From positions 41,813,338 to 41,877,337 of the forward strand of contig NC_087066.1 of NCBI RefSeq assembly GCF_963678635.1: 64,000 nucleotides of DNA, given 5' to 3'. Positions 42,812 through 55,489 of this stretch are shown one piece after another (position 1 is the stretch's first letter; each line of letters begins with the position of its first letter). The notes below the pieces were generated by a model. The model saw only the letters and a program-made list of their open reading frames with translations, did not search any database and had not been told where the DNA came from. The DNA comes from Symsagittifera roscoffensis. Lineage: Eukaryota > Xenacoelomorpha > Acoela > Convolutidae. Position numbers and translations under genes: made by a program.

Positions 42812-43516
42812 TTGGACAAGGCGGGAAACCTCCCGAAAGTTGAACTCACCCTAGATTGGGAGAAGAGAAGTGATTTAGTGCACGCCCCTCAAAATAGGAA
42901 AGCTCCAATCATTTTGGATGATGATGTGGTAGCGGATCCCAAGGCTCCGGAAGTTGTTGACCCCAAGGAACTAAGTCCACCCAAAACTCCAACATGGCTC
43001 AAAAAGCACAAAACAAGTTCCACGACCGTATATCAGAGGACCTGGAAGACGGATCCAAAGGACCCAAGAAGGTATAAACGTTTGCCATTGAAAATTGAAA
43101 AATTGACTAAGCATACGGTGCAAATGGAATAAGGGTCGTTACTAAGGCGGAGTGGTGTGTCTTTTAAATCGGCGGCTGAAGAAAGCCTAATTGAGAGTAG
43201 AAGCGAGGAGTGCACCCCAGGACCGAGTAGAAATGTACTTAGTACCCCGGCCCCAAGCGAATTCAACAAGTATAAGCGCAAAGCCGAGAAGGTCCGAACC
43301 GCAATGGAAAACGCAAGAAGATCGACGGAACAACGGATAGTGGTATACAGTGCGGACGAGAGCGAGGACGACGACGACGAAGATAGTGAGTGGGAAATCG
43401 AGCGAAGTGAACCAATTATAGGTGCGGCGAACGAAGGAAAGGATGTACCGTCGGTTAGGGAGAATTCACCACGATCCGTCGGTGGAAAACGAAATAAAAA
43501 CCAGACGCGGAGTTGA
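42812..43516 (+). pseudogene. Gypsy 3 post-integrase tail ORFs
   Basis: Two adjacent frames. The first is Pro/Lys-rich. The second is acidic with a DESEDDDDEDSEWEIE run. No recognised domain or membrane segment; likely the C-terminal part of Pol. The same position is decayed in gypsy 2. Confidence 0.5.
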
Positions 43517-43721
43517 CAAAATGGGGGGTTATGATCCACCGAATAGAACACAAATGAGGAAACTGACAAGAAAAGAGAAAAATAAACCTTAAGAGAGGTT
43601 TGGCAAGTGAGAAAACTCAACGTAAACTAAAACTTAACTAGTACATTTATACAATACCAAATAGTAACAAAAAGTTGATAAATTTTATCTACGCTCTAAA
43701 ATTTATTTGTGGTTGCCCGAA

Positions 43722-43957
43722 TGAGATAGGGACCAGTTTTGAGTTTATGTAAGTGCTATCAATTGTTCTAGATAGACACCAGTTTGAGTTTTTGTAAGTG
43801 CTATCAATTCTTCTTTCTGTCTGGGACCTGTTGTCTTGACCTTGCGATCTCTAATGTCCGATGGGATCTGAAATAAAAGAGTGCAGTAAGATTTCGATTT
43901 GATGCCTAACAGTTTGTCTACAATACAACTTATTAACAACCTTTTTGATTTTCTACA
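43722..43957 (+). repeat. Gypsy 3, 3' LTR
   Basis: 236 bp, about 97% identical to 35070-35306. Confidence 0.9.
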
Positions 43958-44019
43958 CTTACGACTTTAACAGTTTGATGAAAGGATGTGACTAAAAATT
44001 TTAGTTTAGGAATATTCGA

Positions 44020-44460
44020 CAGTCATAGTAAAACTAGTAAATTGAACAAAAACAATTGTAGAAAGTTGACTAAAAAACCAAAAAACCAAAGACAAAATTT
44101 CTTTTTTTCTTCAAATTTTCAGAAACATTTTGAATGTTTTGAAGACTTTGGTTCCCAATAAAGCGCTAAAAACTACAACAACCATTTTTCCTTGCCCAAA
44201 ACTAAGTTTCCAGGACTTAAATTAAGCATAAATTATTTGTTGTAAGCATGCTCGAATCACGACTGAAAGGGCTTAACTTTTGTATATCACTCGACCCAAT
44301 CCGATTATCATTAGTGGTACCTGATTTTGGGGTTGAAAACAAACAGAAGAAAAAAACTAAAACACACCCGAATACAAAGTTTTCCTCCGTTTTTTCAAAT
44401 GGTCAGAACAAAAATCGCATCTACATTTTCCTAGACATGAGCACCATATAGCCGTTCTCC
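44020..44460 (+). repeat. Family 3 dispersed repeat (diverged)
   Basis: Shares ordered blocks with 59,395-59,770 and, inverted, with about 58,310-58,500: a 'cactcgacc' segment, 'tggtacctgattttg', 'acacacccgaata' and 'tcctcc..ttttcaaatggtc'. No end structure recognised. Confidence 0.5.
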
Positions 44461-44512
44461 GTTAGAAGCTGAAGAGACAAATTTTAGTATTCTTAGTATT
44501 CATCAATCTAAC

Positions 44513-47500
44513 CTTGAATTGTCTAAAACGCCCAAATACTCTCTTGTCAAGAAAGAGTCAACCAAGTCAAATTTCAGAGTCTTTGTTGCCATGACGACGG
44601 AAAAGTCCGGATGATTGGTCCAGCAAGCTGCAATAGTCGAAATCGCGTCTATGTCTGAAACTTTCAAACCCTGAGAGGCGCTAGTTTGCTCTAAGAACTG
44701 GACAAAAATTGTTTCTGGTTCAAATCTAGGTGGGTTATCGTTGATATCCTGGACAAAGATCTTCAAATTACACGTTGAAGTTAGGGGAGTTGGCGAGTAA
44801 TCTTCATCTGAAACTTCGAATATTAAACTGTACTGTTTTAATTCGCTTTCAAAATCCAAAATTGGGTTCATAAGTTCGAGACGACCATTGTCGCCAGTGT
44901 TTCCAGAGGCCCCGGTGAAAGGGTCAATTGCAAAAATGTCCCCAGCTGAGGAATACAGGAGCTTAAATTTCAAGGCATTTGTAATTCCTGAGGCAACGTA
45001 GTCATAATCGGTTACGTAATTATCCCGTTCCAGAATTGAAACCACCAATTTTGAAGCGTTTTCGTTGACTGGAATATTAAGCAAAGTACTGTCGCAAAAT
45101 GGTGGATGTTCATTAATGTTTATGATTTCAATTGTAAATTCTAAACTTTGAAAATTGGTTCCATCACTGACTGAAATGATTATTTGGTCAAACTTTCCGT
45201 CCTCGTAATCAAATTCGGTTGCCAGGTAAAAATGCCCTGTATCGTGCGCCAAGAAATACTGAGGCTTAATAGGGTTTGACCGGTTACTCTTTACTGATTC
45301 AATCATGAATTCAAAAACTGTCGCTGAACTGTCCAGGTCGCTTGCTTGTATTTGCAGTAGCAACGAACCAATAGGCGTGTTTTCGGGGAAGCTCAAAATT
45401 GTCCCATTTCTCTGAACAATTTCAGGCGGATCATCATTTTGTTTTGTTACGACAACCGACACGAGGGCAGTCGATGACAATTGGTAACTCGGCTCGGCGT
45501 TGTCGGTTGCACGAATTAACAGCTTGTAGTTTGATTGGACGTCGGCATCAAGTGTTTCAGATAATGTAAGTTGGTTACCGTTCATGTAAAACAAATTATC
45601 GTGTTTTTCAGATATCATTTCATAATTAATGGTTCCATTATTTCCAGAGTCTCGGTCATAAGCGTAGAGGAGCTTAAGAACAGTACCAACTGTGACATTA
45701 TCAATTACATTCACGACATAAGTCGCAGGGTTGAAAATGGGTCGATTGTCGTTTACGTCTAGTAAATTTATTGTCACGTTGATGACCGATGAAAGCGAAT
45801 CAGAGCTGTTGATAACATTGTCAAAAACCCGAACTTCGAACCCGTATTTTCGCGGAAAGAAATCATAGTCAACACAACCGCCCAAAATTATTTCGCCCGT
45901 TCTTTTGTCGACATTGAAAATTTCCGAGCTGTCGTTGGCAGCATTGACCATTTCAAAGAAAATCTTTCCATGTGCTTGTGTTGGTCTGTCGCAATCGCTC
46001 GCTTGTAAAAAGAAGCTTAAGGGTCCTATCGAAGTATCTTCGGGGATACTTGTTTCATAAAAACCTGAAGGCGGCATAGAAAATTGAGGCGCGCATTCAT
46101 TTTCAGGGAGAACTTGCAAATACAAATCTATATTAACACAGTTATTGCCAGTCAACACTTGTCCATCGCAGATTCTCAAAGTCAAATTATGATAGGTTTT
46201 CGTTTCATAGTCTAAAGATTTCACAAGTTCGATGTTCGAACCGGACATTTGGAAATTTTCATCTTGATTTCCAGCGTAGATTACATAACTGGAAAACGGA
46301 GGCTCTCCGACATCGGTGTCTGAACAGATAGTGTCAAGGTCGATTAATGTTAAGGGAACGGTTTGTAATTCGGAAAGTTCCAATGTTATATAATAGTCAC
46401 ATTCGGGCATTGAGTCAATTACATCATACACATTTATGGTGACCGTAGCGGTGGCACTTCTCCTCAAACTTTGTGAACGATCACGAGCTAGAACTTGAAG
46501 CTCAAAAACGGCTGGATTTGTCAATGGAATGAAACTATCAACATCAATACTGTTCAAAATTTTTAATTCACCACTTGAACTATCGATTTCAAATTTTCCA
46601 AGCCTGTTTCCGGAAATGATTGACAGATCAATGGAACCGTCTAGACCTGAATCTAAGTCGTCTGCTGACACCTGACAAGCTAAGTCTCCTACTAAAGCGT
46701 TTTCGGTAATATTGCATTCGTAATTAGTCAAAGAAAACATCGGGTCGAATTCGTTCACAGGGTCAATCGAGATCGTAAGTGAAATAGTTGTCGTATGAAC
46801 TGCTCCAGAATCCGAAATGTGAATAACCAAAGTGTATTTCGAACTTGTTTCGTAATCTAGAGTCACCGCTGATTTCACTTTCAGTTCATTTCTGGTTACA
46901 GGGTCTAGCTCGAAATCATCCAACGGCGCTGTAGAAACGATTGAATAAACTCGGTTAGCTGCAGAATCGACGATGGTATCTTCATCGGAGCACACAACTG
47001 TGAGTAATGCTCCGTCGGCATTTGTGAAATTTTCAGGTATTTTTACCGTTTGGCCGGACGGATTACATACTGGCGGGTTGTCATTTATATCATTCAAATT
47101 TACGCTCAACATTGCAGATGTTTCTAGACCACCGCCATCTTTAACTGCAATTTCCAAGGCGTAGCTGCCAATACTTTCGCGGTCCAGAGTTTTTGCTGTT
47201 TTTATTTCCCCTGAAAACTCTTCAATTCGGTAATGCCCATCGGAATTTCCATTTGTAAAATAGAACCTCAAGTTTCCAAAATCATCGGAATCTGAATCGG
47301 TCGCAGTTGTGTTAAATATGGAGGTTCCAATCGCCAACGTCTCGTCAATGTTAATTCCAATCGGTAAGTTGGCCAGATTCGGAGCCACTTCATTGACATT
47401 TGTGATCTCAACATCTACAAAAATCTGAAGAGTAGAAAAACTACCCACGTTTCCATTGTTGTCCCTGAGGTTCAGAGTCACCGAGTAAGAGACATCAGTC

Positions 47501-49955
47501 AAAGCTTCGAAGTCAACAGGTCCGATGAAGCTTAAAGTCACGGTTGACCCGGTGGCACTTGCAGTTATCCACGCAACATTTGATGAAACGGAGTATGACG
47601 TCACGCCGATGTTGTTCATTGAACCTGTCGCGTCTCTTCCATTACAAGTGATTGTTCCTATTGTTCCAGAAGCCGACGCAGTTTCAGCTAGCTGGAAGAA
47701 AAAACTCTCTTCAGAAGCTCCACAAGTCATCTGCTCGTCATTTTCGTCCGTAACTACAATTGTGATTAGTTCAGTTGTTGAACTTAGAGGTGAACCCATG
47801 TCGCTTACAAGAACAGTCAATGAGAACGTTGTTGATGCCTCGTAATCAAGAACAGTCCTCGATTTTACAACCCCTGTCGTGTATCCAATTGAGAAGCTCG
47901 GATTTGTCGTTGTTATGGTGTATCGCAAAGTCCCATCTGGAGAATCACTGGCATCCGCGTCAGTTGCTGTAGCTGTTCCTACTGTTGTTCCGACCAAAGC
48001 CGACTCGCTTACACTGAAAATTGTGCCAGAAGCCCAAACCGGCGCAAACTCGTTTTCAGGAAGTACTTCAATGAATACAGTTGAAGTTCCAGTAAGTGCG
48101 GGAGTCCCGGAGTCCACTGCCAAAAGTCGGATCTCGTATGATCGAGATCCTAAATCATAATCCAAACCTAAGTCACCATTAATAGTCAAAGAACCAGCGC
48201 CGTACACAAAACTTGACGATTCAGTTCCTCCGTTAAAAGCCGGATCTATAGAAACTGTTAAAACATTGTTTGGGGCAGTCGCGTCGGCATCCGATGTAGT
48301 GATGGCAAGAGTCGAAATTGATGCTTCGGAAACAGAGATTGAATAGGCTGCACTCCCAAAATCAGGCGAGTTATCGTTGACGTCATTAACGGAAACTGCA
48401 ACCGAAGCATCAGAATAACCAACAATACCGGGCGCTAGTCCTGCCTCGTTTTTGTCGATGTATGCTCTTACTGTTACCAAATACGTGTTTTTCAGCTCAT
48501 AATCTAGTGATTTTGCTGTGTATAGTTTTCCATTTATCGGATCAATTGAGAACTCGGCGGAATTTACAAGCGTGTATACAATATTCACGCCTTCCGTTGT
48601 TGTTGTTACATCGCCGAGTAAGCTTCCCGCGTTCAAATTTTCATCAATGGTAAACGTGTAAGAACTAGGAGTGAAAACTGGATCGGATGAAACTGATTTG
48701 TTCACATATATACTCACGCCTACTGTTGTATTCAAAGCATTTGTCGGCTGATCTGTTAAAAGAATTTTTACATAATAGAAGTTCAAAATTGCGTAATCGA
48801 GAGATCCTCCACTGAAAGTCAATCGATTACCCGACATCGCAAAGCTTGGAGTACCGGAATACGACGCGTCGCTGTTGACTTCGGCAACTTGGTACCCAAT
48901 CGAGCTACCATCCTCGGAATCCGAGCAGCTCAGAGTCGCAATGTTGCCCGAAGTTATACTTGGGTCGTCAAACACGACTGAAATCAAGTGATAGTCGTCA
49001 CAAGTCGGATAAATATCGTTGATGTTTGTAATCGTTATTGTATAAGTCGTAGATGTTGATTTGTGTCCAGGCTCTGTGCCCAGATCCTTAGCAAAGATGT
49101 TGAGGATTACTTCATAAGGCCAAATCATTTCGTCATAGTTTAATTCTGCCGAGACAATAATTTTTCCCGATGCAGAAACTTCGAAATATTCATTCCTTGG
49201 CTCAATGTAGTATTCGATTACACCGTCTCCAGTCGTGGGAGAGTCGGCGTCTGTCGCTGAAACGACTGTCGACAACACGCTTCCGAGAGGCGTGTCTTCG
49301 GGTATCGTTTCGAAGTAAGGCGCGCTCACGAATATAGGGGAGAACTCGTTAATGGGCTTCAAGGTCACGCCAACATTGACAGTCGTAGAAAGAGGACTGA
49401 ACGCCTGGTCAGTTGCCACAACTTGTAAGTTGTAGACTTTGGACACCGCCATATTGTCGAAGTCGAGTGACGTCATCGAGATAACACCAGTTGTCGGATC
49501 AATGGAAAAAACTGAGCTGAAGTCGTTGACCAATGAGAAACGTATTTGAGCGTTTACTCCCGAATCTTTATCTGTTGCCGATACAGTCAGCAAGTTGGGC
49601 GCCACCACGCTGTCGTATGCCATTACTGTATATGCATTCTGGTCAAAAATCGGGTAGTTATCATTTAGATCGTCAACAGAAATACTAACGGTACAAGTAA
49701 CCGAGTTTCCGGCACCATCAACGGCGATAATATTAAAATCATAACTAGAAACCAACTCAGCGTCCAGTTTAGCTTTGTTAGTTATGATTCCAGTTTGATG
49801 ATCGATTCGAAATTTGTCGAGGTGTTCGTAAATATAGTAAGTGTCTGAGTCTGGAGAGATTCCGTGAACATTCGTCAAATCGACCGCGTCGGTTGCTTGC
49901 ACTTGCACAATAGCACTGTTGCTCAGAGTATTTTCGTCAATATTTGCAAAATACG
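44513..49955 (-). CDS. Cadherin gene exon 6: giant exon with about 16 cadherin repeats
   Basis: Acceptor cttttttag and donor TCAAG|GTTAGA; 1,814 codons without a stop. Linker motifs in order: DDLNDNYPIF, KPINEFSPIF, TNINDIYPTC, VNKSVSSDPVF, NDVNDNSPDF, LPENEFAPVW, TDENDEQMTC, TNVNEVAPNL, NDINDNPPVC, DPVNEFDPMF, YDVIDSMPEC, LPENECAPQF, LDVNDNRPIF, KQNDDPPEIV, ININEHPPFC and QDINDNPPRF. LDYE/LDRE and DxD motifs recur in nearly every repeat. Some linkers (VNKSVSSDP, YDVIDSMP) lack the NDN Asn/Asp set, predicting weaker calcium binding. Several repeats carry an extra Cys pair. It is extracellular and forms the middle of the rod. Confidence 0.93.
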
Positions 49956-50066
49956 CTAAAAAAGCAGAAAAATTATATTTTCCCATAATAACCAGTCCAA
50001 ACCATTACCATAATAACTAGTCCAAAACCAGCACAGCTGTTTATGCGAGACGAGAATTAGGCTTAC

Positions 50067-50196
50067 TTGTTGAGATGCATGTCGGAGATTGTTCATCCAC
50101 TGGGTTTACAGTGACTGTTACATAACAGGGTAAACTATTCACTCCATCCGAAACAGTTGCTGTGGCCGAATGCGCACTAAGCACTTCAAAGTCCAT
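50067..50196 (-). CDS. Cadherin gene exon 5: cadherin repeat end and linker
   Basis: Acceptor tgcttag and donor A|GTAAGC. It encodes MDFEVLSAHSATATVSDG, then LPCYVTVTVNPVDEQSPTC. MDFEVL stands in the LDYE position and NPVDEQSP is the linker. Phase 0 in, phase 1 out; matches both neighbours. Confidence 0.88.
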
Positions 50197-50295
50197 CTAA
50201 GCAAACGGAAATTACGAGAAGAGATATTCTGATGACATGAGTTGTTTTTATACATGTATAGTTTTTCAAAAAGCATAAGCGAAATTTTTTTTAGT

Positions 50296-50503
50296 CAGTA
50301 AATAGTCCACTTAGGGTCGGTCAGGCAAAATGGATGTCTTGAAATAGTACCATTGGGGGACCCTCTGACGACCCAAAGGGTCCCACTGTGGTACTACCCT
50401 TTCGTAACACAGGGGGACCCTTTGGGTCCTCAGAGGGTCCCCCTATTTTACTTTTTCAAGAGATCCATTTTGCCTGACCAACCATGAATGGATTATTTAC
50501 TAA
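50296..50503. repeat. Foldback element related to Family 2
   Basis: Two arms of about 90 bp form an imperfect palindrome around a loop near 50,387-50,410. Each arm carries GGTCAGGCAAAATGGAT, a 'cttgaaatagtacc'-type segment, GGGGGACCCTCTGA and ACCCAAAGGGTCCC. The arm matches the end block of the Family 2 copy at 5,524-5,795. It lies in the intron between 50,196 and 54,930. Confidence 0.8.
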
Positions 50504-53092
50504 CTCAAAAAGAAGTTTGCGTAAGCTCATTGAAAAGTTTTACATGTATAAAGTTGTGAATTACGAAAAAGAGAAGCTCCTTAAGAATTCACAAAAAGTT
50601 TTTGACGCTATCTAGACTGCGGAAATTTTCCCTGAATTGATTGGCAGATATATAAAGACCAATAGTTTTTACCGTTACGGAATTATTAAAAGTATCAGAT
50701 CTTGTTAATTATCCCCCTTTTGGTCTTTGTTAACTATCCCCCCCCCCTATGCATATATTATTTTTGACAGCAACTTCTGTATAATATAAGCATTTCAAAA
50801 TGTCAACAATTAACTCAGTTTTCGTTTTGGCGCGTTCGTATTTGTTTTACTCACTCCTCTTCATGTAATACCTACGTAAAAAAATTTCCATTAAAAATAT
50901 TTTCTGAAAAATGTTTTAAGCTATTGAAAATGTGATAGCCAAAATTGAATTTCTGAAAAACGAAATAGTGAGGGGGGATGGGAAATAGGTTACAATATTC
51001 AAAGTATCAAAATCAAATAAAAAAGAAACTACTTGAAACTCTTTTTTTTTAAATATCAAGCTGGACTGTTGCCAGCTGTTTTGCAGCAATGTTGCTAAAT
51101 TTATCTGTTACCGTGTGACAAAAATGCTGAATCGGCTGGAAACATACTCTGCAAAAAAGCAATTTATTTTGAAGAAAACGAACTAAATATGCTCGGTGTG
51201 TTTTTTATTCAGTCAATTTTTGCCAATCGAAATGATAGCTTTCAACAAAAAAATTTTATACCCAATTGAAGATATCAACTTCCTGAGTTCAAAATTAAAA
51301 AGACAAATATCTCAGATGTTTCCTGTAAAGTTCTGGTGGTTTCAAGATTGCCAAATTGGCCATGTTCTGGACTAAATTGTGCGCGCTTTGAAGAGTTAGT
51401 TAGTGCTGAGATGAGTTAACTTGTCGAAAAGTTAGTTAAGAGTTAGTTAATGCTGAGAGCGTAACGCTAATTATTTTTACGTGGCGAATTTTCCCGCACA
51501 ACAAAATCGTTCCTTATAAAAAGTACGAAAACTTTATCTAAACTAACTCAAATTAATTAAAAATTAAGAATTAGAGTTCAATTAAATTGTGTGTTAATTT
51601 TAACTAAAGCACAATAACACTGACGCTCGCTCACTCCGAAGGAGGTCACTTGCGGTAAATCAAGGTCATATAGACCAGTTAATCAAACATAGATGAATTG
51701 AGTAAGAGCGATCACAACAGATCCAAATTGAATTGAGGCTAGCTAGTTGGTTGTACTATTTTCGCACAGCCCAAAATTTCACACTTAGTTTTTGTCCAGA
51801 ATTTCTATTTTTTCAACATTTTCTTTTCGCTAAAACTATACGATATGAACTAAAAGACAGTCGAAACATTCAGGCCCTTGCCTTGATACACGAGCAGTCT
51901 TGTTTAATTGTTTTCTCTGGCATTTAATTTTCTGGGGTGCAGCTCTTACTACCCGCGATGACACAAAATGTTAGCTAGTCATTCAATTTTCGTTTTCGGA
52001 TTTGCGTATCAGACAAATCAATACCATTCCACAGAAGACAATTTTTTCATGAAAATAGCATGACTAGCATTTATTTCATTAGAAAAAAATTGTATGGTCA
52101 GTAAATTTTCCACCGATGGAATCACATGCCTAGCTTTTGTTCAGCCATGCCAAGTAAGTGAAGCCCTTGAATTATACTCGGTATTATAACATTAAAAACA
52201 TAATTCGTTTGTATATGGATATAAAGCAACACCATTTCAAATAACTCAGAGTTTGAAAATTAAGCCCTCTTTTCAGGGCTTATTAAAGTTATGTTATTAT
52301 TTAAAAACAAAAAAAAATATTCAGTGAAAATTTTCATTTTAATTTTTGATTCTCTGTGTAAAAAAACTGTGCCTTTTCGCTGGACGATAGAACTGATTAA
52401 GACTCCGAAACAAGACTTGAGAGCAGCAAAAATAAAAAAAAATGGAAACATCGAAAACTGAAATTTTTAAAATATTTTCGTCTAAGTTTTCCACTTCAAC
52501 TTTGTAAAAAGGTCAATTGAAATAGGTTGAAAGGGCAAAAAAATTAGTTAATGTAATTAATTTCATCAAAATTGCAGTAGAACCAAACTGCGGAGATCAA
52601 TTTTTTGAAAAAAATTTTGTCTTGTTTAGTCAAAAAAATTTTTAAAAAGTTTACAAAGAAAAAATAATAAGACTTGGAAATGTTTTCTCAACATTTAGAG
52701 AGCTTTTTTGAGTTTTTTATGTAGAAACTTGATAACGAATATTAATGCTTGAATTTGATATAACACATGACCGCAAGCTTTCTATGAAGAAGGCAGAATT
52801 GAACGCTAAATGCACCCAACGCCACAGTTTCTTCTACTCACCTACAAAGACGTGGTGGGGAAAAAAAATTCATTTCAATGCAGTTTTTTTAGCCAAATTT
52901 TTTCGATGTTTAGGCTACAACTATTCGCAGAATGGGAAACCTAACTTTTCCCTGGCAAGATTGAAAATTTTTTTTAGTGCGTTAGATTTTAGAAGCCTCA
53001 ATGAAAAAAAAATAGAGTTTTGTCTAACAAATATTGAGTCATTTTGTCATTTTCAATTTTAATTTTTCCTTTGATATAGTCAGTTTAATTTC
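50504..53092. other. Intron sequence with a decayed Family 1 copy
   Basis: No coding exon seen. Segments 51,318-51,420 and 51,855-51,905 (ending GCAGTCTTGTT) look like a heavily diverged, interrupted Family 1 repeat. A poly-C run lies near 50,735-50,750. Confidence 0.4.
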
Positions 53093-53627
53093 AACAAGAC
53101 TGCTCGTATCAGGGCGAAGCCCTGAATGTTTTGACTGCTTTTTAAGGTTTTATTGAGCAGTAATCATATTAAAAAATTAAATGTAATGAAATAAAAAAAA
53201 AAATTTTTTTAATTGAAATTTTTTATGAAAATCATCACCCCACACGCCATTTAAAGTACAAAAAGATATATTTAGCTCCTTATAACATTCAATTATGGCA
53301 AATAAGCTTCTTTCAACCAATTTGGAACGGTTTTAAGACGGATTAACTTTCCGCTTACGCGTTAATAGCGCGAATTATATCGCGCGTTAATGTCCCAAAT
53401 TGGTCAAAATGGCCAAAATGGCAATCTTTAAACCCTCATAACTTTACGAAAATTGATCACAGGTGAAATATTTTTTCAAATTTGAGCTCAGGACAACAAT
53501 ACCTTTTGAATGATATAAAAAAATGCCGTCAAAAATGGCTAGTTAAAAAGTCGAAATTTGTCTGAAGAAAAAAAAACCCACCCCGAGCACAAATATTCCG
53601 TTACTTTCGTATCGAAAGTCGGAACAA
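53093..53627 (-). repeat. Family 1 dispersed repeat, complete copy
   Basis: Runs from AACAAGACTGCTCG to GTCGGAACAA with all three folds preserved, including CAGGGC-gaa-GCCCTG and the perfect terminal hairpin. Confidence 0.9.
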
Positions 53628-54430
53628 TCAGCCGAGTTGTCTTTGGCTGAATTGATTTGTCTGTATTTGAAATCGGCTGAAATTTCTGTATCTGAGTTGT
53701 TTCTGCGCCAAAACTTTCAAAAGCATTGGCAGTGAATCTTCTTCAAAGTAATTTTCGGTCGTTTATAATAATAGAAACAATCCAAAATTTGGCTTTGAGA
53801 ATCTCATAGTTATTAAACATCTAGGCTTTCATCGCAATAATATTATATCAAGCGAACTAAGTAACCAGAAAAATTGATAGGTTGGTTATACTTTTAATTG
53901 ATTTTATGGAAGTGGCGCATCCTATTAACCCATCTTAACGCTTAATGCGCAAAATATGATTTTTTTTCGGAAGTTCAACCGAATAACTAGAATCATGCCA
54001 GTACAAATTTTATATGGTGACAACAATAAAATATATATTCAGATCAGAAAAAACTGAAGCTCACATGTTGTCTATCTCAGTTAAACTTTTTCTGCCATGA
54101 CTCCAGATACCATGACACACCACAGCAAAAAAGTTACAACATGAGTGAAATTTTGAGAACCAAGAGTCATGCTCATTCAATTTTTAAAATAATTCACCTT
54201 ATTTAAGCTTAAAAAAAGAAGGATTTATCCTACTATTTCGAAAACGGAGATTATCAGAAAATACAACAGAATTTTAAAAAAACGTATTGTTGTTTTTTGT
54301 TTCTGTCTCTTTTTTTAACTTTTTTTCAATAGTTACTGAGGTCCGAACTTTTTGCGCTACTTGTTTTTATTATTGGTAATCTCTCAAAACCTATGTTAAT
54401 TAAGTTTAATTTTATGTTGTGAAACAAATT

Positions 54431-54803
54431 TGCAAGGGATTCGACCCCCTGCCAACCCCGTTTTTTAAGGGATTCGACCCCCTGCCAACTCAAAGGATAT
54501 TTTGAGATATTCATTTTTGGTGACGGACCCTAAAGTTTTTCTAAAGGCGCCTTGGAATTTTGAGGGGGGAGCGCGCGGCAAAAAAAAACGCAATTTTTTG
54601 GTCAAAATTTTCTTAAAAGTGCCTAAACTTGCCTTTGGTTCAATTTTTTTTATAAAGTTTTGCTTGCAGTGCAAAAAATTTGGCCAAAACTGTCTTTTTA
54701 CTTGTTTGGGAGAGCTCGGAAAATCAATTAAAAAGGGTCGACAAAATTTTTAAATTTTGTTTGAAAATCTGCCCCCTGGAGAAAATTCTAGATTCGCCCC
54801 TCC
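54431..54803 (+). repeat. Family 2 dispersed repeat
   Basis: Starts with a duplicated 'ggattcgaccccctgccaac' block and ends CTAGATTCGCCCCTCC. Aligns block by block with 27,312-27,712. Confidence 0.7.
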
Positions 54804-54929
54804 TGAGCTCATGAAAACTAAAATTGATTGAAGCCAAACTGCGTCATTTACAGATGTTTTTCAAATTTCGTATTTATTTTAGTGTTTTTTTTTTCTTCAG
54901 ATTATCCAACTTAAGATTTTATAACTTAC

Positions 54930-55039
54930 AGATTGGATAACAAGGTTGCCGCCTGATTCTGAGAGGTACGTATTGTCACTGAAGGTGAAGGTCAAGGTGT
55001 CTCCATCAAGGTCAGTGCATCCCAGGTCAATGGAGGTCA
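54930..55039 (-). CDS. Cadherin gene exon 4
   Basis: Acceptor cttttag and donor TCT|GTAAGT. It encodes TSIDLGCTDLDGDTLTFTFS, then DNTYLSESGGNLVIQS. This is the first half of a repeat in which the usual AxDxD strand reads GCTDLDGD with a Cys. In phase with both neighbours. Confidence 0.88.
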
Positions 55040-55240
55040 CTAAAAGTTTAAACTCAATTCGTATCTGCAAGACATACTCTTTAATTTAAATTGATTAATC
55101 CTCCGCATCGAAAGCATTTTGTTTTCACTCATTATTTTTGAAATTTATGAGTGAAAACGTGATCATTCTCTTCCGTGATCATTTCATTTTTTCACTCATT
55201 AATGTTGAAATTCAGTGAGATTTTGGTAAATGTCTCTAAC

Positions 55241-55489
55241 CGATTCCTGCATTCTCGTCTACACTGACTGCAGCAGGACAGGAGACACATTGAGGCCAAT
55301 TGTCGTTCTCATTCACAACTGACACTGTCACAGTCTGGGTGGCAGTGGGGCTGGTGGGGGCACCTGAGGGGTCCGTGGGGTTGGAGGCGCACACTTCGAA
55401 TATGTGGGTGGGGGTGGATTCGAAGTCCAACTCGGAGACGAGGTAGATGTCACCCGCTTCAATGCCTCGGGGCACTATTTGAAATAGGT
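55241..55489 (-). CDS. Cadherin gene exon 3
   Basis: Acceptor gtttcag and donor G|GTTAGA. It encodes PRGIEAGDIYLVSELDFES and HIFEVCASNPTDPSGAP, then the linker VNENDNWPQC and VSCPAAVSVDENAGI. A cadherin repeat end plus the start of the next; a Cys-x2-Cys follows the linker. Confidence 0.9.

Larger units (their letters stand above)
35070..43957 (+). mobile_element. Ty3/gypsy LTR retrotransposon 3 with an internal tandem duplication
   Basis: 8,888 bp. LTRs 35070-35306 and 43722-43957 begin TGAGATAGGG and end TTTTCTACA, and differ at about 7 positions. The usual primer-binding sequence after the 5' LTR is missing (gaaaaaaggagg instead), and I see no matching flanking duplication. A 2,790-bp block of pol occurs twice in tandem (about 36,891-39,680 and 39,681-42,470). 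All frames are interrupted. Confidence 0.9.

Noticed and set aside
47525-48160. Plus-strand open frames opposite the giant cadherin exon
   Set aside because: They are antisense shadows of a long, biased coding exon; their translations have no domain.
52745-53062. 105-codon open frame on the + strand within an intron
   Set aside because: No domain, AT-rich codons, unsupported by context.
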